From assembly GCF_900536025.1 (NCBI RefSeq), contig NZ_UNOZ01000002.1, positions 186,001-250,000 on the forward strand: a stretch of DNA of 64,000 nucleotides, read 5' to 3'. The notes beneath the pieces were generated by a model. That model was not told the DNA's origin. It did not search any database and saw nothing but the letters and a program-made list of their open reading frames with translations. Below are positions 25,748 through 36,341 of the stretch, piece after piece (the first letter of the stretch is position 1; every line of letters starts with the position of its first letter). The translations under genes and the position numbers were made by a program. This stretch comes from Pseudomonas reidholzensis (GTDB taxonomy: Bacteria; Pseudomonadota; Gammaproteobacteria; Pseudomonadales; Pseudomonadaceae).

Positions 25748-26128
25748 TTATTCGATGACCAGAATGGCGTCCATTTCGACCTGGGCGCCCTTGGGCAGCG
25801 CGGCAACGCCGATGGCGGCGCGGGCCGGGTAGGGCTGTTCGAAGTAACGGCCCATGACCTCGTTGACCTTGGCGAAGTGGCTCAGGTCGGTGAGGAAGAT
25901 GTTCAGCTTGACGATGTCCTTGAACGAACCGCCCGCAGCCTCGGCCACCGACTTGAGGTTCTCGAACACCTGCACGGTCTGGGCTTCGAAGCCTTCGACC
26001 AGCTCCATGGTCTTCGGATCCAGCGGGATCTGGCCAGACATGTAGACAGTGTTACCGGCCTTGATCGCCTGGGAGTAGGTACCGATGGCGGCGGGGGCCT
26101 TGTCGCTGTTGATGACGGTCTTGGTCAT
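25748..26128 (-). CDS. ridA: RidA family reactive imine/enamine deaminase
   Basis: RidA hydrolyses toxic 2-aminoacrylate and related imines made by PLP enzymes. The 126-residue protein has the family pattern throughout: [19 protein letters not shown] near the N-terminus, the conserved active-site Arg in [13 protein letters not shown] and the acidic end [10 protein letters not shown]. It lies 23 bases after spoT and is read in the same direction, an arrangement kept in other pseudomonads (rpoZ-spoT-ridA). Confidence 0.95.
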   Translation of the reverse strand: MTKTVINSDKAPAAIGTYSQAIKAGNTVYMSGQIPLDPKTMELVEGFEAQTVQVFENLKSVAEAAGGSFKDIVKLNIFLTDLSHFAKVNEVMGRYFEQPYPARAAIGVAALPKGAQVEMDAILVIE

Positions 26129-26151
26129 GATGACTCCTTGCGGTTGACGGA

Positions 26152-28260
26152 CTACGCACGCATGCGGGTGATGCGAACCACGCCGGTCAGGGTGCGCAAC
26201 TTCTTGATCACACGGGCCAGGTGCACGCGGTCGTGCACGCTGACCACCAGCTGGACCACGCTGATACGGCCGTCGCGTTCGTCCATGCTGATCTTCTCGA
26301 TGTTGCCGTCGGCGGCATTAACGCTGCTGGCCAGCAGGGCGATCAGGCCGCGCTGGTGCTCAAGCTCGACACGCAGCTCGACGTTGAACTCGCCAGTGAC
26401 GTCCTTGGCCCAGGAGAGTTGCAGGCACTTCTCCGGGTTGTGGCGGATTTCACTGATGTTGCGGCAGTCTTCCAGGTGCACGACCATGCCTTTGCCCGCC
26501 GACAGGTGGCCGACGATCGGGTCGCCAGGGATCGGCGTGCAGCATTTCGCGTAGCTGAGCACCAGGCCTTCGGTACCGCGGATCGCCAGCGGGCCTTCTG
26601 CGCTCGGCAACTGCTCGCCCTCGGCGGACAGCAGGCGGCGGGCGACCACGTAGGCCATGCGGTTGCCCAGGCCGATGTCTTCGAGCAGGTCTTCAATGAC
26701 CTCCAGGCGATACTCGGCGAGGATCGGCTGGATACGCTCCTGGGAAATCTTCTCCAGACTGCTGTCGAAGCCGGTCAGGACCTTGTTCAGCAGGCGCTCG
26801 CCGAGGCTGATCGACTCGGAGCGGCGTTGCTGCTTGAGGGCGTGGCGGATGTGCGTACGCGCCTTGCCGGTGACCACGAAGTTGAGCCAGGCCGGGTTCG
26901 GTCGCGCGCCCGGGGCGCTGACGATTTCAACCGTCGACCCGCTTTGCAGCGGCTCGGACAACGGCGCCAGGCGGCGGTTGATGCGGCAGGCGATGCAGCT
27001 GTTGCCGACGTCGGTGTGCACCGCGTAGGCGAAGTCGACCGCGGTGGAGCCTTTGGGCAGCTCCATGATCCGGCCTTTCGGGGTAAAGACGTAGACCTCG
27101 TCCGGGAACAGGTCGATCTTCACGCTCTCGATGAATTCCAGCGAGTTGCCGGCACGCTGCTGCAGCTCGAGGATGCCCTTGACCCACTGGCGGGCGCGGG
27201 CATGGCTGCCCTTGGGCTGATCATCGTCGTTGGACTTGTACAGCCAGTGCGCGGCGATGCCGTTGTTGGCCATCTCTTCCATCTCGCGGGTGCGGATCTG
27301 GATTTCGATGGGCACGCCATGCATGCCGAACAGCGTGGTGTGCAACGACTGGTAGCCGTTGGCCTTGGGGATCGCGATGTAATCCTTGAAGCGCCCCGGC
27401 AGCGGCTTGTACAGGTTGTGCACGGCGCCGAGCACGCGGTAGCAGGTGTCGACCTTGTCGACGATGATGCGAAACGCATACACGTCCATGATCTCGTTGA
27501 AGGCGCGACGCTTGCCGCGCATCTTCTTGTAGATGCCATAGAGGTGTTTCTGGCGGCCGCTGACTTCGCCTTCGATGCCGTCGCTGGACAGGCAGTTGGC
27601 CAGCGACTGCTCGATCTTGGCGACGATCTCCTTGCGGTTGCCGCGGGCGCGCTTGACCGCCTGGTGGATGCGCGACGAGCGCATCGGGTGCATCGCCTTG
27701 AAGCCGAGGTCTTCGAACTCCACGCGCACCGTGTGCATGCCGAGGCGGTTGGCGATCGGGGCGTAGATCTCGAGGGTTTCCTTGGCGATGCGCCGGCGTT
27801 TTTCGCCGGACAGCACTTCCAGGGTGCGCATGTTGTGCAGGCGGTCGGCCAGCTTGACCAGGATCACGCGGATGTCCCGGGCCATGGCCATGGCCATCTT
27901 CTGGAAGTTCTCGGCCTGCGCCTCGGCCTTGGTCTCGAAGTTCATCTGGGTCAGCTTGCTGACCCCGTCGACCAGCTCGGCGACCGTCTCGCCAAACTGC
28001 TGGCTGAGGGCTTCCTTGGCGATGCCGGTGTCTTCGATCACGTCGTGCAGCATGGCCGCCATCAGGCTCTGATGGTCCATGTGCATGTCGGCGAGGATGC
28101 CGGCGACTGCCAGCGGATGAGTCACGTAGGGTTCGCCACTGCGGCGGCGTTGCCCATCGTGCGCCTGTTCGGCGTAGAAGTAGGCTCGGCGGACCAGGTT
28201 GACCTGTTCCGGGCCGAGGTAGGTCGACAGCCGTTCGGCTAGGGTATCTATGCTCGGCAT
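26152..28260 (-). CDS. spoT: Bifunctional (p)ppGpp synthetase/hydrolase SpoT
   Basis: SpoT makes and, mainly, degrades the alarmone (p)ppGpp. The 702-residue protein has the full domain series: the hydrolase domain with the metal-binding HD in LHDVIEDT (about 70) and preceding His in YVTHPLAVA, the synthetase domain (about 230-350) with [20 protein letters not shown], the TGS domain (about 385-450), and the C-terminal ACT domain. Both catalytic halves look intact. The ATG at 28260 was chosen, with GCAGGAGGC just upstream; a longer frame from 28302 adds residues not seen in the family. It follows rpoZ. Confidence 0.97.
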   Translation of the reverse strand: MPSIDTLAERLSTYLGPEQVNLVRRAYFYAEQAHDGQRRRSGEPYVTHPLAVAGILADMHMDHQSLMAAMLHDVIEDTGIAKEALSQQFGETVAELVDGVSKLTQMNFETKAEAQAENFQKMAMAMARDIRVILVKLADRLHNMRTLEVLSGEKRRRIAKETLEIYAPIANRLGMHTVRVEFEDLGFKAMHPMRSSRIHQAVKRARGNRKEIVAKIEQSLANCLSSDGIEGEVSGRQKHLYGIYKKMRGKRRAFNEIMDVYAFRIIVDKVDTCYRVLGAVHNLYKPLPGRFKDYIAIPKANGYQSLHTTLFGMHGVPIEIQIRTREMEEMANNGIAAHWLYKSNDDDQPKGSHARARQWVKGILELQQRAGNSLEFIESVKIDLFPDEVYVFTPKGRIMELPKGSTAVDFAYAVHTDVGNSCIACRINRRLAPLSEPLQSGSTVEIVSAPGARPNPAWLNFVVTGKARTHIRHALKQQRRSESISLGERLLNKVLTGFDSSLEKISQERIQPILAEYRLEVIEDLLEDIGLGNRMAYVVARRLLSAEGEQLPSAEGPLAIRGTEGLVLSYAKCCTPIPGDPIVGHLSAGKGMVVHLEDCRNISEIRHNPEKCLQLSWAKDVTGEFNVELRVELEHQRGLIALLASSVNAADGNIEKISMDERDGRISVVQLVVSVHDRVHLARVIKKLRTLTGVVRITRMRA

Positions 28261-28319
28261 GGGTATGCCTCCTGCCGAGGAAGAAGTCCTGTTGCCAAGC
28301 AACGTCGACCGGGCATCAA

Positions 28320-28583
28320 TCAGACAGCCTCGTTGGACTCGTCCTCGAATGCGGCGAACACCGGATCCTCAGTGACGATCTCTTCGGCGGCGAGGAACTC
28401 GTTGGTGATGATGCCTTCGGCGATTTCGCGCAGGGCGACGACGGTAGGCTTGTCGTTTTCCCATGCCACGCGGGGTTCTTTACCACCGGTGGCCAGCTGA
28501 CGGGCGCGCTTGGTGGAGAGCATGACCAGCTCAAAACGGTTATCCACGTGTTCCAGGCAGTCTTCAACAGTTACGCGGGCCAT
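28320..28583 (-). CDS. rpoZ: RNA polymerase omega subunit RpoZ
   Basis: Omega helps assemble RNA polymerase and forms part of a ppGpp-binding site. The 87-residue protein starts [20 protein letters not shown] with the conserved RxxRQL region ([12 protein letters not shown]) and [10 protein letters not shown]; its end is acidic. The ATG at 28583 follows GAGGAAGA. It precedes spoT by 59 bases. In many gamma-proteobacteria gmk comes directly before rpoZ; here about 5.2 kb with four other genes separates them. Confidence 0.97.
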   Translation of the reverse strand: MARVTVEDCLEHVDNRFELVMLSTKRARQLATGGKEPRVAWENDKPTVVALREIAEGIITNEFLAAEEIVTEDPVFAAFEDESNEAV

Positions 28584-28749
28584 GGTCTTCCTCAGTAGCA
28601 ATGCGGTAGGCGTACAGCCCAGAATGGGCAGGCGGACTGTGTAGTTTAAAAAATCACCAGCCAATAGGGAAGGACTGATTTGGCAGAGCCCGCGCCGTTC
28701 AGCTGACGATAACGGCTCGGGGGGCTCTGGCACAACCGTTGTCGGCGCC

Positions 28750-29625
28750 TTAACGCAACATTGCGCCGCGCAGATGTGGGGTCAGCTCCTCGAACAAGGT
28801 CTGCACCGAGCGCAGCGCGCGGCAGTCTGGGCGGGTCAGCAGCCACAGCTGGGTATCGCAGCCGGGCAGCGCTGGGCTCAGCGCCTCGACGTCGGGCAGG
28901 TCATGCACCATGTAGTCGGGCAGCGCCGCCACGCCCAGGCCGGTGCTGACCAGCTGGGCGATGGTCGACATGCCGCTGCACTGGTACCGCGGGATCAGCC
29001 CTGGGTGCTGCTGGTTGCGCCAGACCACCGTGGGGTGGTCCTGCATCGAGTCGTCCGGGGCGATCCATGGCACGCTGCTGGCCGACTCGGCGAGGCGCTC
29101 GCGCAGGCTCGGGTGGCCGCAGATGACGTACGAGGTCGACCCCAGGCAGCGCCCGACCAGGTGCTCCGGCGGCGTGTTGGTCAGGCGCAGGGCGATGTCG
29201 GCGTCGCGGCGGCTGAGGTTGGCGAAGGTGTTCGAGGTGCCCAGCTCCAGCGACAACGCCGGATAGTTCGGCATGAACGTCGCCAGCGCCGGCAACAACA
29301 GGCTGTGCAGCACCGCCTCGGTACAGGTCAGGCGCACCGTGCCGCTGACCACCTGCTCACCGCTGGTCAGGGCAATCCGTGCCGCCTCCAGCGCCAGCTC
29401 GGCGCGTTCGGCCTGCTCGGCCAGGGCCTGGGCGGTGTCGGTGGGCAGGTAACCCTTGCGGCTTTTGACGAACAGCGCGGTGCCGAGCGCCGACTCCAGG
29501 CGTCGAATCGAGCGGAACACCGTCGAAACGTCGACCTTGAGCAACTCGGCGGCCTTGGCCAGCGACCGACCGCGCTCCAGGGCGAGGACCAGGGAAAGGT
29601 CGGCATGGGTGATCTGATATTGCAT
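28750..29625 (-). CDS. LysR family transcriptional regulator
   Basis: The 291-residue regulator has an N-terminal winged helix-turn-helix ([22 protein letters not shown], about 18-40) and a C-terminal effector domain. The start at 29625 ([10 protein letters not shown]) was chosen as the family-length start; an upstream frame to 29805 runs through the shared promoter region. It is divergent from the glutamine-synthetase-like gene across about 209 bases, so it probably controls that operon and its own gene. The inducer is likely an amine or amino acid but cannot be read from the sequence. Confidence 0.88.
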   Translation of the reverse strand: MQYQITHADLSLVLALERGRSLAKAAELLKVDVSTVFRSIRRLESALGTALFVKSRKGYLPTDTAQALAEQAERAELALEAARIALTSGEQVVSGTVRLTCTEAVLHSLLLPALATFMPNYPALSLELGTSNTFANLSRRDADIALRLTNTPPEHLVGRCLGSTSYVICGHPSLRERLAESASSVPWIAPDDSMQDHPTVVWRNQQHPGLIPRYQCSGMSTIAQLVSTGLGVAALPDYMVHDLPDVEALSPALPGCDTQLWLLTRPDCRALRSVQTLFEELTPHLRGAMLR

Positions 29626-29746
29626 TGGTGCACGCTCTGCTTGCCGAAATGCCAATGTCTGTTGCGTTGGGGCCATTTTATAGTGAAACGGCCTGCGGGA
29701 ATCAATGCACCCCGTCGGGCCAGACAATCCCCACGATGGGACCGTG

Positions 29747-29758
29747 AAAAAAACAACA
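29747..29758 (+). promoter_or_regulatory. A-rich tract before the glutamine-synthetase-like gene
   Basis: AAAAAAACAACA includes AAAAACAA, which fits the AANAANAA pattern of Hfq/Crc binding, but lies about 77 bases before the start codon at 29835, further away than usual sites. It could equally be part of the LysR-controlled promoter. Confidence 0.3.
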
Positions 29759-29834
29759 GCAGCCACCATCGTCGCCCGTGAGGCGCCTGCCGTACCCCTC
29801 CACATCGCCGCTCCAAATCATAGGATGTACAGCC

Positions 29835-31217
29835 ATGACGTCGGTCACCCCGTGCGCCAGTTCTTCCAGCGAAGTGAATGACTTTCTCAAGGCCCATCCG
29901 GATATCCAGTATGTCGACCTGCTGATCTCCGACATGAACGGTGTGGTCCGCGGCAAGCGCATCGAGCGCGCCAGCCTGCACAAGGTCTACGAGCGCGGCA
30001 TCAACCTGCCGGCGTCGTTGTTTGCCCTCGACATCAACGGCTCGACCGTCGAGAGCACCGGCCTTGGCCTGGACATCGGCGATGCCGACCGGGTCTGTTA
30101 CCCGATCCCCGGTACCCTCTGCTACGAGCCCTGGCAGAAGCGCCCGACCGCGCAGCTGCTGATGACCATGCACGAGCTCGAAGGCCAGCCGTTTTTCGCC
30201 GACCCGCGTGAAGTGCTGCGCCAGGTGGTGAGCAAGTTCGACGATTTGGGCCTGGATATCTGCGCCGCGTTCGAGCTGGAGTTCTACCTGATCGACCAGG
30301 ACAACCTCAACGGTCGTCCGCAGCCGCCGCGTTCGCCGATCTCCGGCAAGCGCCCGCACTCGACCCAGGTGTACCTGATCGACGACCTCGACGAATACGC
30401 CGACTGCCTGCAGGACATGCTCGAGGCGGCCAAGGAGCAGGGCATCCCGGCCGACGCCATCGTCAAGGAAAGCGCCCCGGCGCAGTTCGAGGTCAACCTG
30501 CACCACGTCGCCGACCCGCTGAAGGCCTGCGACTACGCGATCCTGCTCAAGCGCCTGATCAAGAACGTCGCCTACGACCATGAGATGGACACCACGTTCA
30601 TGGCCAAGCCCTACCCGGGCCAGGCGGGCAACGGCCTGCACGTGCACATCTCGCTGCTCGACAAGAAGACCGGCAAGAACATCTTCACCAGCGAAGACCC
30701 GCTCGACAGCGAGCCGCTGCGTCATGCGATCGCCGGCGTGCTGGAAACCCTGCCGGCCTCGATGGCCTTCCTCTGCCCCAACGTCAACTCGTACCGCCGT
30801 TTCGGCGCTCAGTTCTACGTGCCCAATGCGCCGAGCTGGGGCCTGGACAACCGCACCGTCGCCGTCCGTGTGCCGACCGGCAGCAGCGATGCCGTGCGTA
30901 TCGAGCACCGCGTGGCCGGTGCCGACGCCAACCCGTACCTGATGATGGCGTCGATCCTGGCCGGCATTCACCACGGCCTGGTCAACCGACTCGAGCCGGG
31001 TGAGCCGATCGAAGGCAATTCGTACGAGCAGCTCGAGCAGAGCCTGCCGAACAACCTGCGCGACGCCTTGCGCGCGCTGGATGACAGCGAAGTTCTCAAC
31101 CAATACATCAGCCCGGACTACATCGACATCTTCGTCGCCTGCAAGGAAAGCGAGCAGGCCGAGTTCGAAGTGTCGATCTCCGACCTCGAGTACAACTGGT
31201 ACCTGCACACGGTGTAA
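29835..31217 (+). CDS. Glutamine synthetase-like gamma-glutamylpolyamine ligase (PuuA/PauA/SpuB family)
   Basis: This predicted ATP-dependent ligase joins glutamate to an amine, the first step of the gamma-glutamyl route for polyamines. It has 460 residues with the GS beta-grasp start (YVDLLISDMNGVVRGKRI), metal-binding Glu residues in FELEFYLI and APAQFEVNL, the GNGLHVHIS motif that binds ATP and metal, and RRFGAQFYVPNAPSWG. The short first domain and lack of the adenylylation Tyr region separate it from GlnA. The ATG at 29835 is preferred to the GTG at 29778. It heads an operon with an amidotransferase-type hydrolase and a permease, the same set as the E. coli puu genes. Confidence 0.88.
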   Translation: MTSVTPCASSSSEVNDFLKAHPDIQYVDLLISDMNGVVRGKRIERASLHKVYERGINLPASLFALDINGSTVESTGLGLDIGDADRVCYPIPGTLCYEPWQKRPTAQLLMTMHELEGQPFFADPREVLRQVVSKFDDLGLDICAAFELEFYLIDQDNLNGRPQPPRSPISGKRPHSTQVYLIDDLDEYADCLQDMLEAAKEQGIPADAIVKESAPAQFEVNLHHVADPLKACDYAILLKRLIKNVAYDHEMDTTFMAKPYPGQAGNGLHVHISLLDKKTGKNIFTSEDPLDSEPLRHAIAGVLETLPASMAFLCPNVNSYRRFGAQFYVPNAPSWGLDNRTVAVRVPTGSSDAVRIEHRVAGADANPYLMMASILAGIHHGLVNRLEPGEPIEGNSYEQLEQSLPNNLRDALRALDDSEVLNQYISPDYIDIFVACKESEQAEFEVSISDLEYNWYLHTV

Positions 31218-31221
31218 GCCC

Positions 31222-31995
31222 ATGAGCGCAAATGCGGTCCCTCTGATCGGTGTCAGCGCCTGCCGCCAGCAGGTCGGCAAGAACGCCTCGCACACGGTCG
31301 GCGACAAGTATGTGGAGGCGGCCGGCTTTGCCGGGACCCCGCTGATTCTCCCGGCCCGCGACGTCGCCAGCGACCCGCGGGCGTTGCTGGCGATCCTCGA
31401 CGGGATTGTTTTTACCGGTTCGCCTTCAAATGTCGAGCCGCATCATTACAATGGCGCCGCCAGCGCCGAAGGCACGCGCCACGACCCGGCGCGTGACCGC
31501 CTGACCTTGCCGCTGCTGCAGGCGGCGATTGCCGCCGGCGTACCGGTGCTGTGCATCTGCCGTGGTTTCCAGGAATTGAACGTAGCCCTGGGTGGCAGCC
31601 TGCACCAGCGCGTGCAGGACCTGCCCGGCTACCTGGACCACCGCGAACCGGAGGACGCACCCCTGGAGGTGCAATACGGCCCTCGACACCCTGTGCGCAT
31701 TGAAGCGGGCGGGATGTTCGAGCGCCTTGGCCTGGCTGAGCAGTTCGAGGTCAACTCGCTGCACAGCCAGGGTATCGACCGTTTGGCCCCAGGCCTGCGT
31801 GTCGAGGCAAAGGCACCGGATGGCCTGATTGAAGCGGTGTCGCTGCGCGATGCACCGGGCTTTGTGCTCGGCGTGCAATGGCACCCGGAATGGCGTTTCG
31901 CCGAAAACCCGGTCTCCCTGCGCCTGTTTCAGGCGTTTCGCGAGGCCTGCATCGCCCACGCTGCTCGGCAGGGTTCGCGCCAGGAGGCAGTCTGA
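31222..31995 (+). CDS. Class I glutamine amidotransferase-like gamma-glutamyl-GABA hydrolase (PuuD/SpuA family)
   Basis: The 257-residue protein has the class I triad: nucleophile Cys in VLCICRGFQELNVALGG (about 115) and the His-Glu pair in VQWHPEWR (about 222). Family members release GABA or another omega-amino acid from its glutamyl adduct, the last step of the gamma-glutamyl route. It starts four bases after the ligase stop codon. Together the two neighbours supply the joining and releasing steps; the two oxidising steps would come from PuuB (54296) and KauB (47943) elsewhere in the window. Confidence 0.9.
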   Translation: MSANAVPLIGVSACRQQVGKNASHTVGDKYVEAAGFAGTPLILPARDVASDPRALLAILDGIVFTGSPSNVEPHHYNGAASAEGTRHDPARDRLTLPLLQAAIAAGVPVLCICRGFQELNVALGGSLHQRVQDLPGYLDHREPEDAPLEVQYGPRHPVRIEAGGMFERLGLAEQFEVNSLHSQGIDRLAPGLRVEAKAPDGLIEAVSLRDAPGFVLGVQWHPEWRFAENPVSLRLFQAFREACIAHAARQGSRQEAV

Positions 31996-32108
31996 AGTCA
32001 GCCGAAGGTCTCGGATGACGCACCGCCAAGCAGCAGCATTCAATGAGTGAAAACGGGCCCTCCACCGACGGCCTGTGAAAACAATACCAATATCAACGGC
32101 GAATACTC

Positions 32109-33656
32109 ATGAGCGTAAAGACTGAAACCGGCCGCCCACCCGATGCGGCGGCCGAGACAGGCAACAGCGGCGCGCGCGTCAGCAAAGGCTTGGCCAAAGG
32201 CCGCCTGGGTCTGCTGGCCAGCGTGGTGCTGGGCATTTCCACCATCGCCCCGGTGTATACCCTGACCGGCGCCCTCGGGCCGACCGTGCGTGAGGTCGGC
32301 GCGCACTTGCCGGCGGTGTTCATCGTCGGCTTCCTGCCGATGCTGCTGGTTGCCCTGGGTTACCGCGAGCTGAATGCCGCAGAGCCGGACAGCGGCACCT
32401 CGTTTACCTGGTCGGCGCGGGCATTTGGGCCGATGATCGGCTGGATCGGCGGCTGGGGGCTGGTGGTTGCCACGACCATCGTGCTGTCCAACCTGGCCGG
32501 CGTGGCGGTGGACTTCTTCTACCTGTTTCTTGGCCAGATCACCGGCGATCAGTCGCTGGCGGCGCTGGCCGACAACCTGGTGATCAACATCGTCACCTGT
32601 TGCGCGTTCATCGCCCTGGCGGTGTGGATCTGCTGTCGCGGCATGGGCACGACGATGACGGTGCAGTATGGCCTGGTGGCCTTGCAGCTGCTGGTGCTGA
32701 TCGGCTTTGCCTTTGCCGCGTTCAGCGAGACCACCGCGCCGCCGCCGCTGGCCTTCGACCTGGCCTGGTTCAACCCGTTCGGGGTCGAGTCGTTCTCGGC
32801 GTTTGCCGCGGGCTTGTCGCTGTCGATCTTCATTTTCTGGGGTTGGGACGTGTGCCTGACGGTCAGCGAGGAGTCGATTGGCAGTGAAGAGGTGCCCGGC
32901 AAGGCCGCCACCTGGACGGTGCTGCTGATCCTTTGCCTGTACCTGCTGACCGCCATCGCCACCCTGCAGTTCGCCGGGATCAGTGATGTGGGCCTGGGCC
33001 TCGGTAACCCGCGGATTCAAGAGAACGTGTTCGCCCACCTGGCCGGTCCGGTGATGGGCCCGCTGGCGATCCTGATGTCCATCGCGGTGCTGGCCAGCAC
33101 CGCGGCGTCGTTGCAGTCGACCTTCGTATCGCCTGCGCGCACCTTGCTGGCGATGGGGTATTACGGCGCCGTGCCGCAGCGGTTCGCCAAGGTCTGCCCG
33201 CGTTCGCAGACCCCGCGTTACGCGACGATCTGCGCTGGCATCGCTGCGGCGCTGTTCTACGTGACCATGCGCACCCTCAGCGAGAACGTATTGGCCGACA
33301 CCATCACCGCGTTGGGGATGATGATCTGCTTCTACTATTCGCTGACCGCCTTTGCCTGCGTCTGGTACTTCCGCCACAGCCTGTTCGCCAGCCTGCGGCA
33401 CTTCTTCATGCGCGGCGTGTGCCCGTTGCTGGGCGGGGCGATCCTGTCGGTGATCTTCGTGCGCACGGCAATCGACAGCGCCTCGCCGGACTTTGGCAGC
33501 GGCTCGCATGTCGGTGGGCTGGGGCTGGTGTTCGTGATTGCGGCGATCATCTCGCTGCTGGGGATCTGCCTGATGCTGCTGTCGCGGCTGCGCCTGCCGG
33601 CGTTCTTCCTTGGCGCGACCCTGCAGCAGCAGGCCAAGCTGCAGTTGCAGGAATAG
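32109..33656 (+). CDS. APC family amino acid/polyamine permease
   Basis: This inner-membrane proton-coupled importer has 515 residues and about 12 hydrophobic segments. The APC signature is near the first helix (GLLASVVLGISTIAPVYTLT) with SGTSFTWSARAFGPMIGWIG after the third. The N-terminus (about 1-25) is hydrophilic and cytoplasmic. Position after the ligase and hydrolase genes (114 bases) makes putrescine or a related amine or glutamyl compound the most likely substrate. A terminator follows at once. Confidence 0.88.
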   Translation: MSVKTETGRPPDAAAETGNSGARVSKGLAKGRLGLLASVVLGISTIAPVYTLTGALGPTVREVGAHLPAVFIVGFLPMLLVALGYRELNAAEPDSGTSFTWSARAFGPMIGWIGGWGLVVATTIVLSNLAGVAVDFFYLFLGQITGDQSLAALADNLVINIVTCCAFIALAVWICCRGMGTTMTVQYGLVALQLLVLIGFAFAAFSETTAPPPLAFDLAWFNPFGVESFSAFAAGLSLSIFIFWGWDVCLTVSEESIGSEEVPGKAATWTVLLILCLYLLTAIATLQFAGISDVGLGLGNPRIQENVFAHLAGPVMGPLAILMSIAVLASTAASLQSTFVSPARTLLAMGYYGAVPQRFAKVCPRSQTPRYATICAGIAAALFYVTMRTLSENVLADTITALGMMICFYYSLTAFACVWYFRHSLFASLRHFFMRGVCPLLGGAILSVIFVRTAIDSASPDFGSGSHVGGLGLVFVIAAIISLLGICLMLLSRLRLPAFFLGATLQQQAKLQLQE

Positions 33657-33661
33657 CGGCT

Positions 33662-33721
33662 GGGGGCGCTTTGCGCCCCTTTCCGACCGGTCCGGCGCCC
33701 CGGCAAGGCCGCTCCCACAGG
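33662..33721. repeat. 60-bp exact duplicate (inverse copy at 50767-50826), includes terminator hairpin
   Basis: The segment begins with the hairpin GGGGCGC-TTT-GCGCCCC plus TTT (33663-33682), which should end transcription of the permease gene, and runs through CCGACCGGTCCGGCGCC to a REP half (GGCAAGGCCGCTCCCACAGG). The reverse complement of all 60 bases is found without a mismatch at 50767-50826. Confidence 0.93.
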
Positions 33722-33754
33722 AGACCTCGTCCAGCTCAAGACTGGCGCTGTTAC

Positions 33755-33778
33755 TGTGGGAGCGGCCTTGTGTCGCGA
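33755..33778. repeat. REP half paired with the 60-bp duplicate
   Basis: TGTGGGAGCGGCCTTGTGTC plus GCGA is inverted relative to the REP half at the end of the 60-bp segment. The same 24 bases occur inverted at 50722-50745, so the whole composite unit (117 and 105 bp) is duplicated, with only the inner spacer differing. Confidence 0.88.
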
Positions 33779-33807
33779 AAGGGCCTCGAAGAGGCCCCGG
33801 CAATCGA

Positions 33808-35305
<1,498 letters not shown>

Positions 35306-35506
35306 GGGGGACGACCTCGCATATAGATGGGTGAACGGGGCAAGCCTTTCGGCTGCAAGGCGCAGGATTGTAGCGCAGTGCGGCCCTGGCGCCCAACTTG
35401 GCCCGGGCAGCCGCCCATGTTACAGACAGCCCCCAACGTGGGTGGGAAAAGGCGACAGGCTGCCGGGGCGGCGACAATAGGCGTGTCCTCGCCGGGCTGC
35501 CGGCTC

Positions 35507-35512
35507 TATAAT
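35507..35512 (+). promoter_or_regulatory. Likely -10 element of rph
   Basis: A perfect TATAAT lies 36 bases before the rph ATG. The -35 position (TGTCCT at 35484-35489, 17 bases upstream) is weak. Confidence 0.5.
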
Positions 35513-35548
35513 GCTCGGCAGATTCAAGTCCCAGTACAGGTATCCCAG

Positions 35549-36271
35549 ATGAAACGTCCAAGTGGTCGCGCCGCCGATCAGCTCCGCTCGATCCGCATCA
35601 CCCGCAACTACACCAAGCACGCCGAGGGGTCGGTACTGGTCGAGTTCGGTGACACCAAAGTCATCTGCACGGTCAGCGTCGAAAATGGTGTTCCCCGCTT
35701 CCTCAAAGGCCAGGGCCAAGGTTGGCTGACCGCCGAATACGGCATGCTGCCGCGTTCCACCGGTGAGCGTAACCAGCGCGAAGCCAGCCGTGGCAAGCAG
35801 GGCGGCCGCACCCTGGAAATCCAGCGCCTGATCGGCCGCGCCCTGCGCGCCGCGCTGGACATGAAAAAGCTCGGTGAGATCACCCTGTACGTCGACTGCG
35901 ACGTGATCCAGGCCGACGGCGGCACCCGTACCGCGTCGATCACCGGCGCCATGGTCGCTCTGGTCGATGCCCTGCGCGTGATCAAGAAGCGTGGCGGCCT
36001 CAAGGGCGGCGACCCGCTCAAGCACATGATCGCTGCCGTGTCGGTGGGCATGTACCAGGGCGAAGCCGTACTCGACCTGGACTACCCGGAAGACTCCGCC
36101 GCCGAGACCGACCTCAACGTGGTGATGACCAGCGCCGGTGGGTTCATCGAAGTGCAGGGCACCGCCGAAGGCGCGCCGTTCCAGCCGGAAGACTTCAACG
36201 CCATGCTGGCGCTGGCGCAAAAAGGCATGAACGAGATCTACGAACTGCAGAACGCCGCCCTGGCCGACTGA
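35549..36271 (+). CDS. rph: Ribonuclease PH
   Basis: RNase PH is a phosphate-dependent 3'-5' exonuclease that trims tRNA precursors. It has 240 residues from the ATG at 35549 ([20 protein letters not shown]). The phosphorolytic core is complete: [33 protein letters not shown] and [20 protein letters not shown]. The frame is open upstream to 35327, but that region is the promoter. It is divergent from yicC-gmk and convergent with crc, with a shared terminator. Confidence 0.97.
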   Translation: MKRPSGRAADQLRSIRITRNYTKHAEGSVLVEFGDTKVICTVSVENGVPRFLKGQGQGWLTAEYGMLPRSTGERNQREASRGKQGGRTLEIQRLIGRALRAALDMKKLGEITLYVDCDVIQADGGTRTASITGAMVALVDALRVIKKRGGLKGGDPLKHMIAAVSVGMYQGEAVLDLDYPEDSAAETDLNVVMTSAGGFIEVQGTAEGAPFQPEDFNAMLALAQKGMNEIYELQNAALAD

Positions 36272-36286
36272 CAGCGTTGGTAGACA

Positions 36287-36320
36287 CAAAAAAAGGCGAC
36301 CGTGAAGGTCGCCTTTTTTG
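36287..36320. terminator. Bidirectional terminator rph / crc
   Basis: AAAAAGGCGACC-GTGA-GGTCGCCTTTTTT: a GC stem flanked by A-run and T-run works on both strands between the convergent genes. Confidence 0.92.
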
Positions 36321-36341
36321 TATCGCGCTGCTGGCCGGGGT

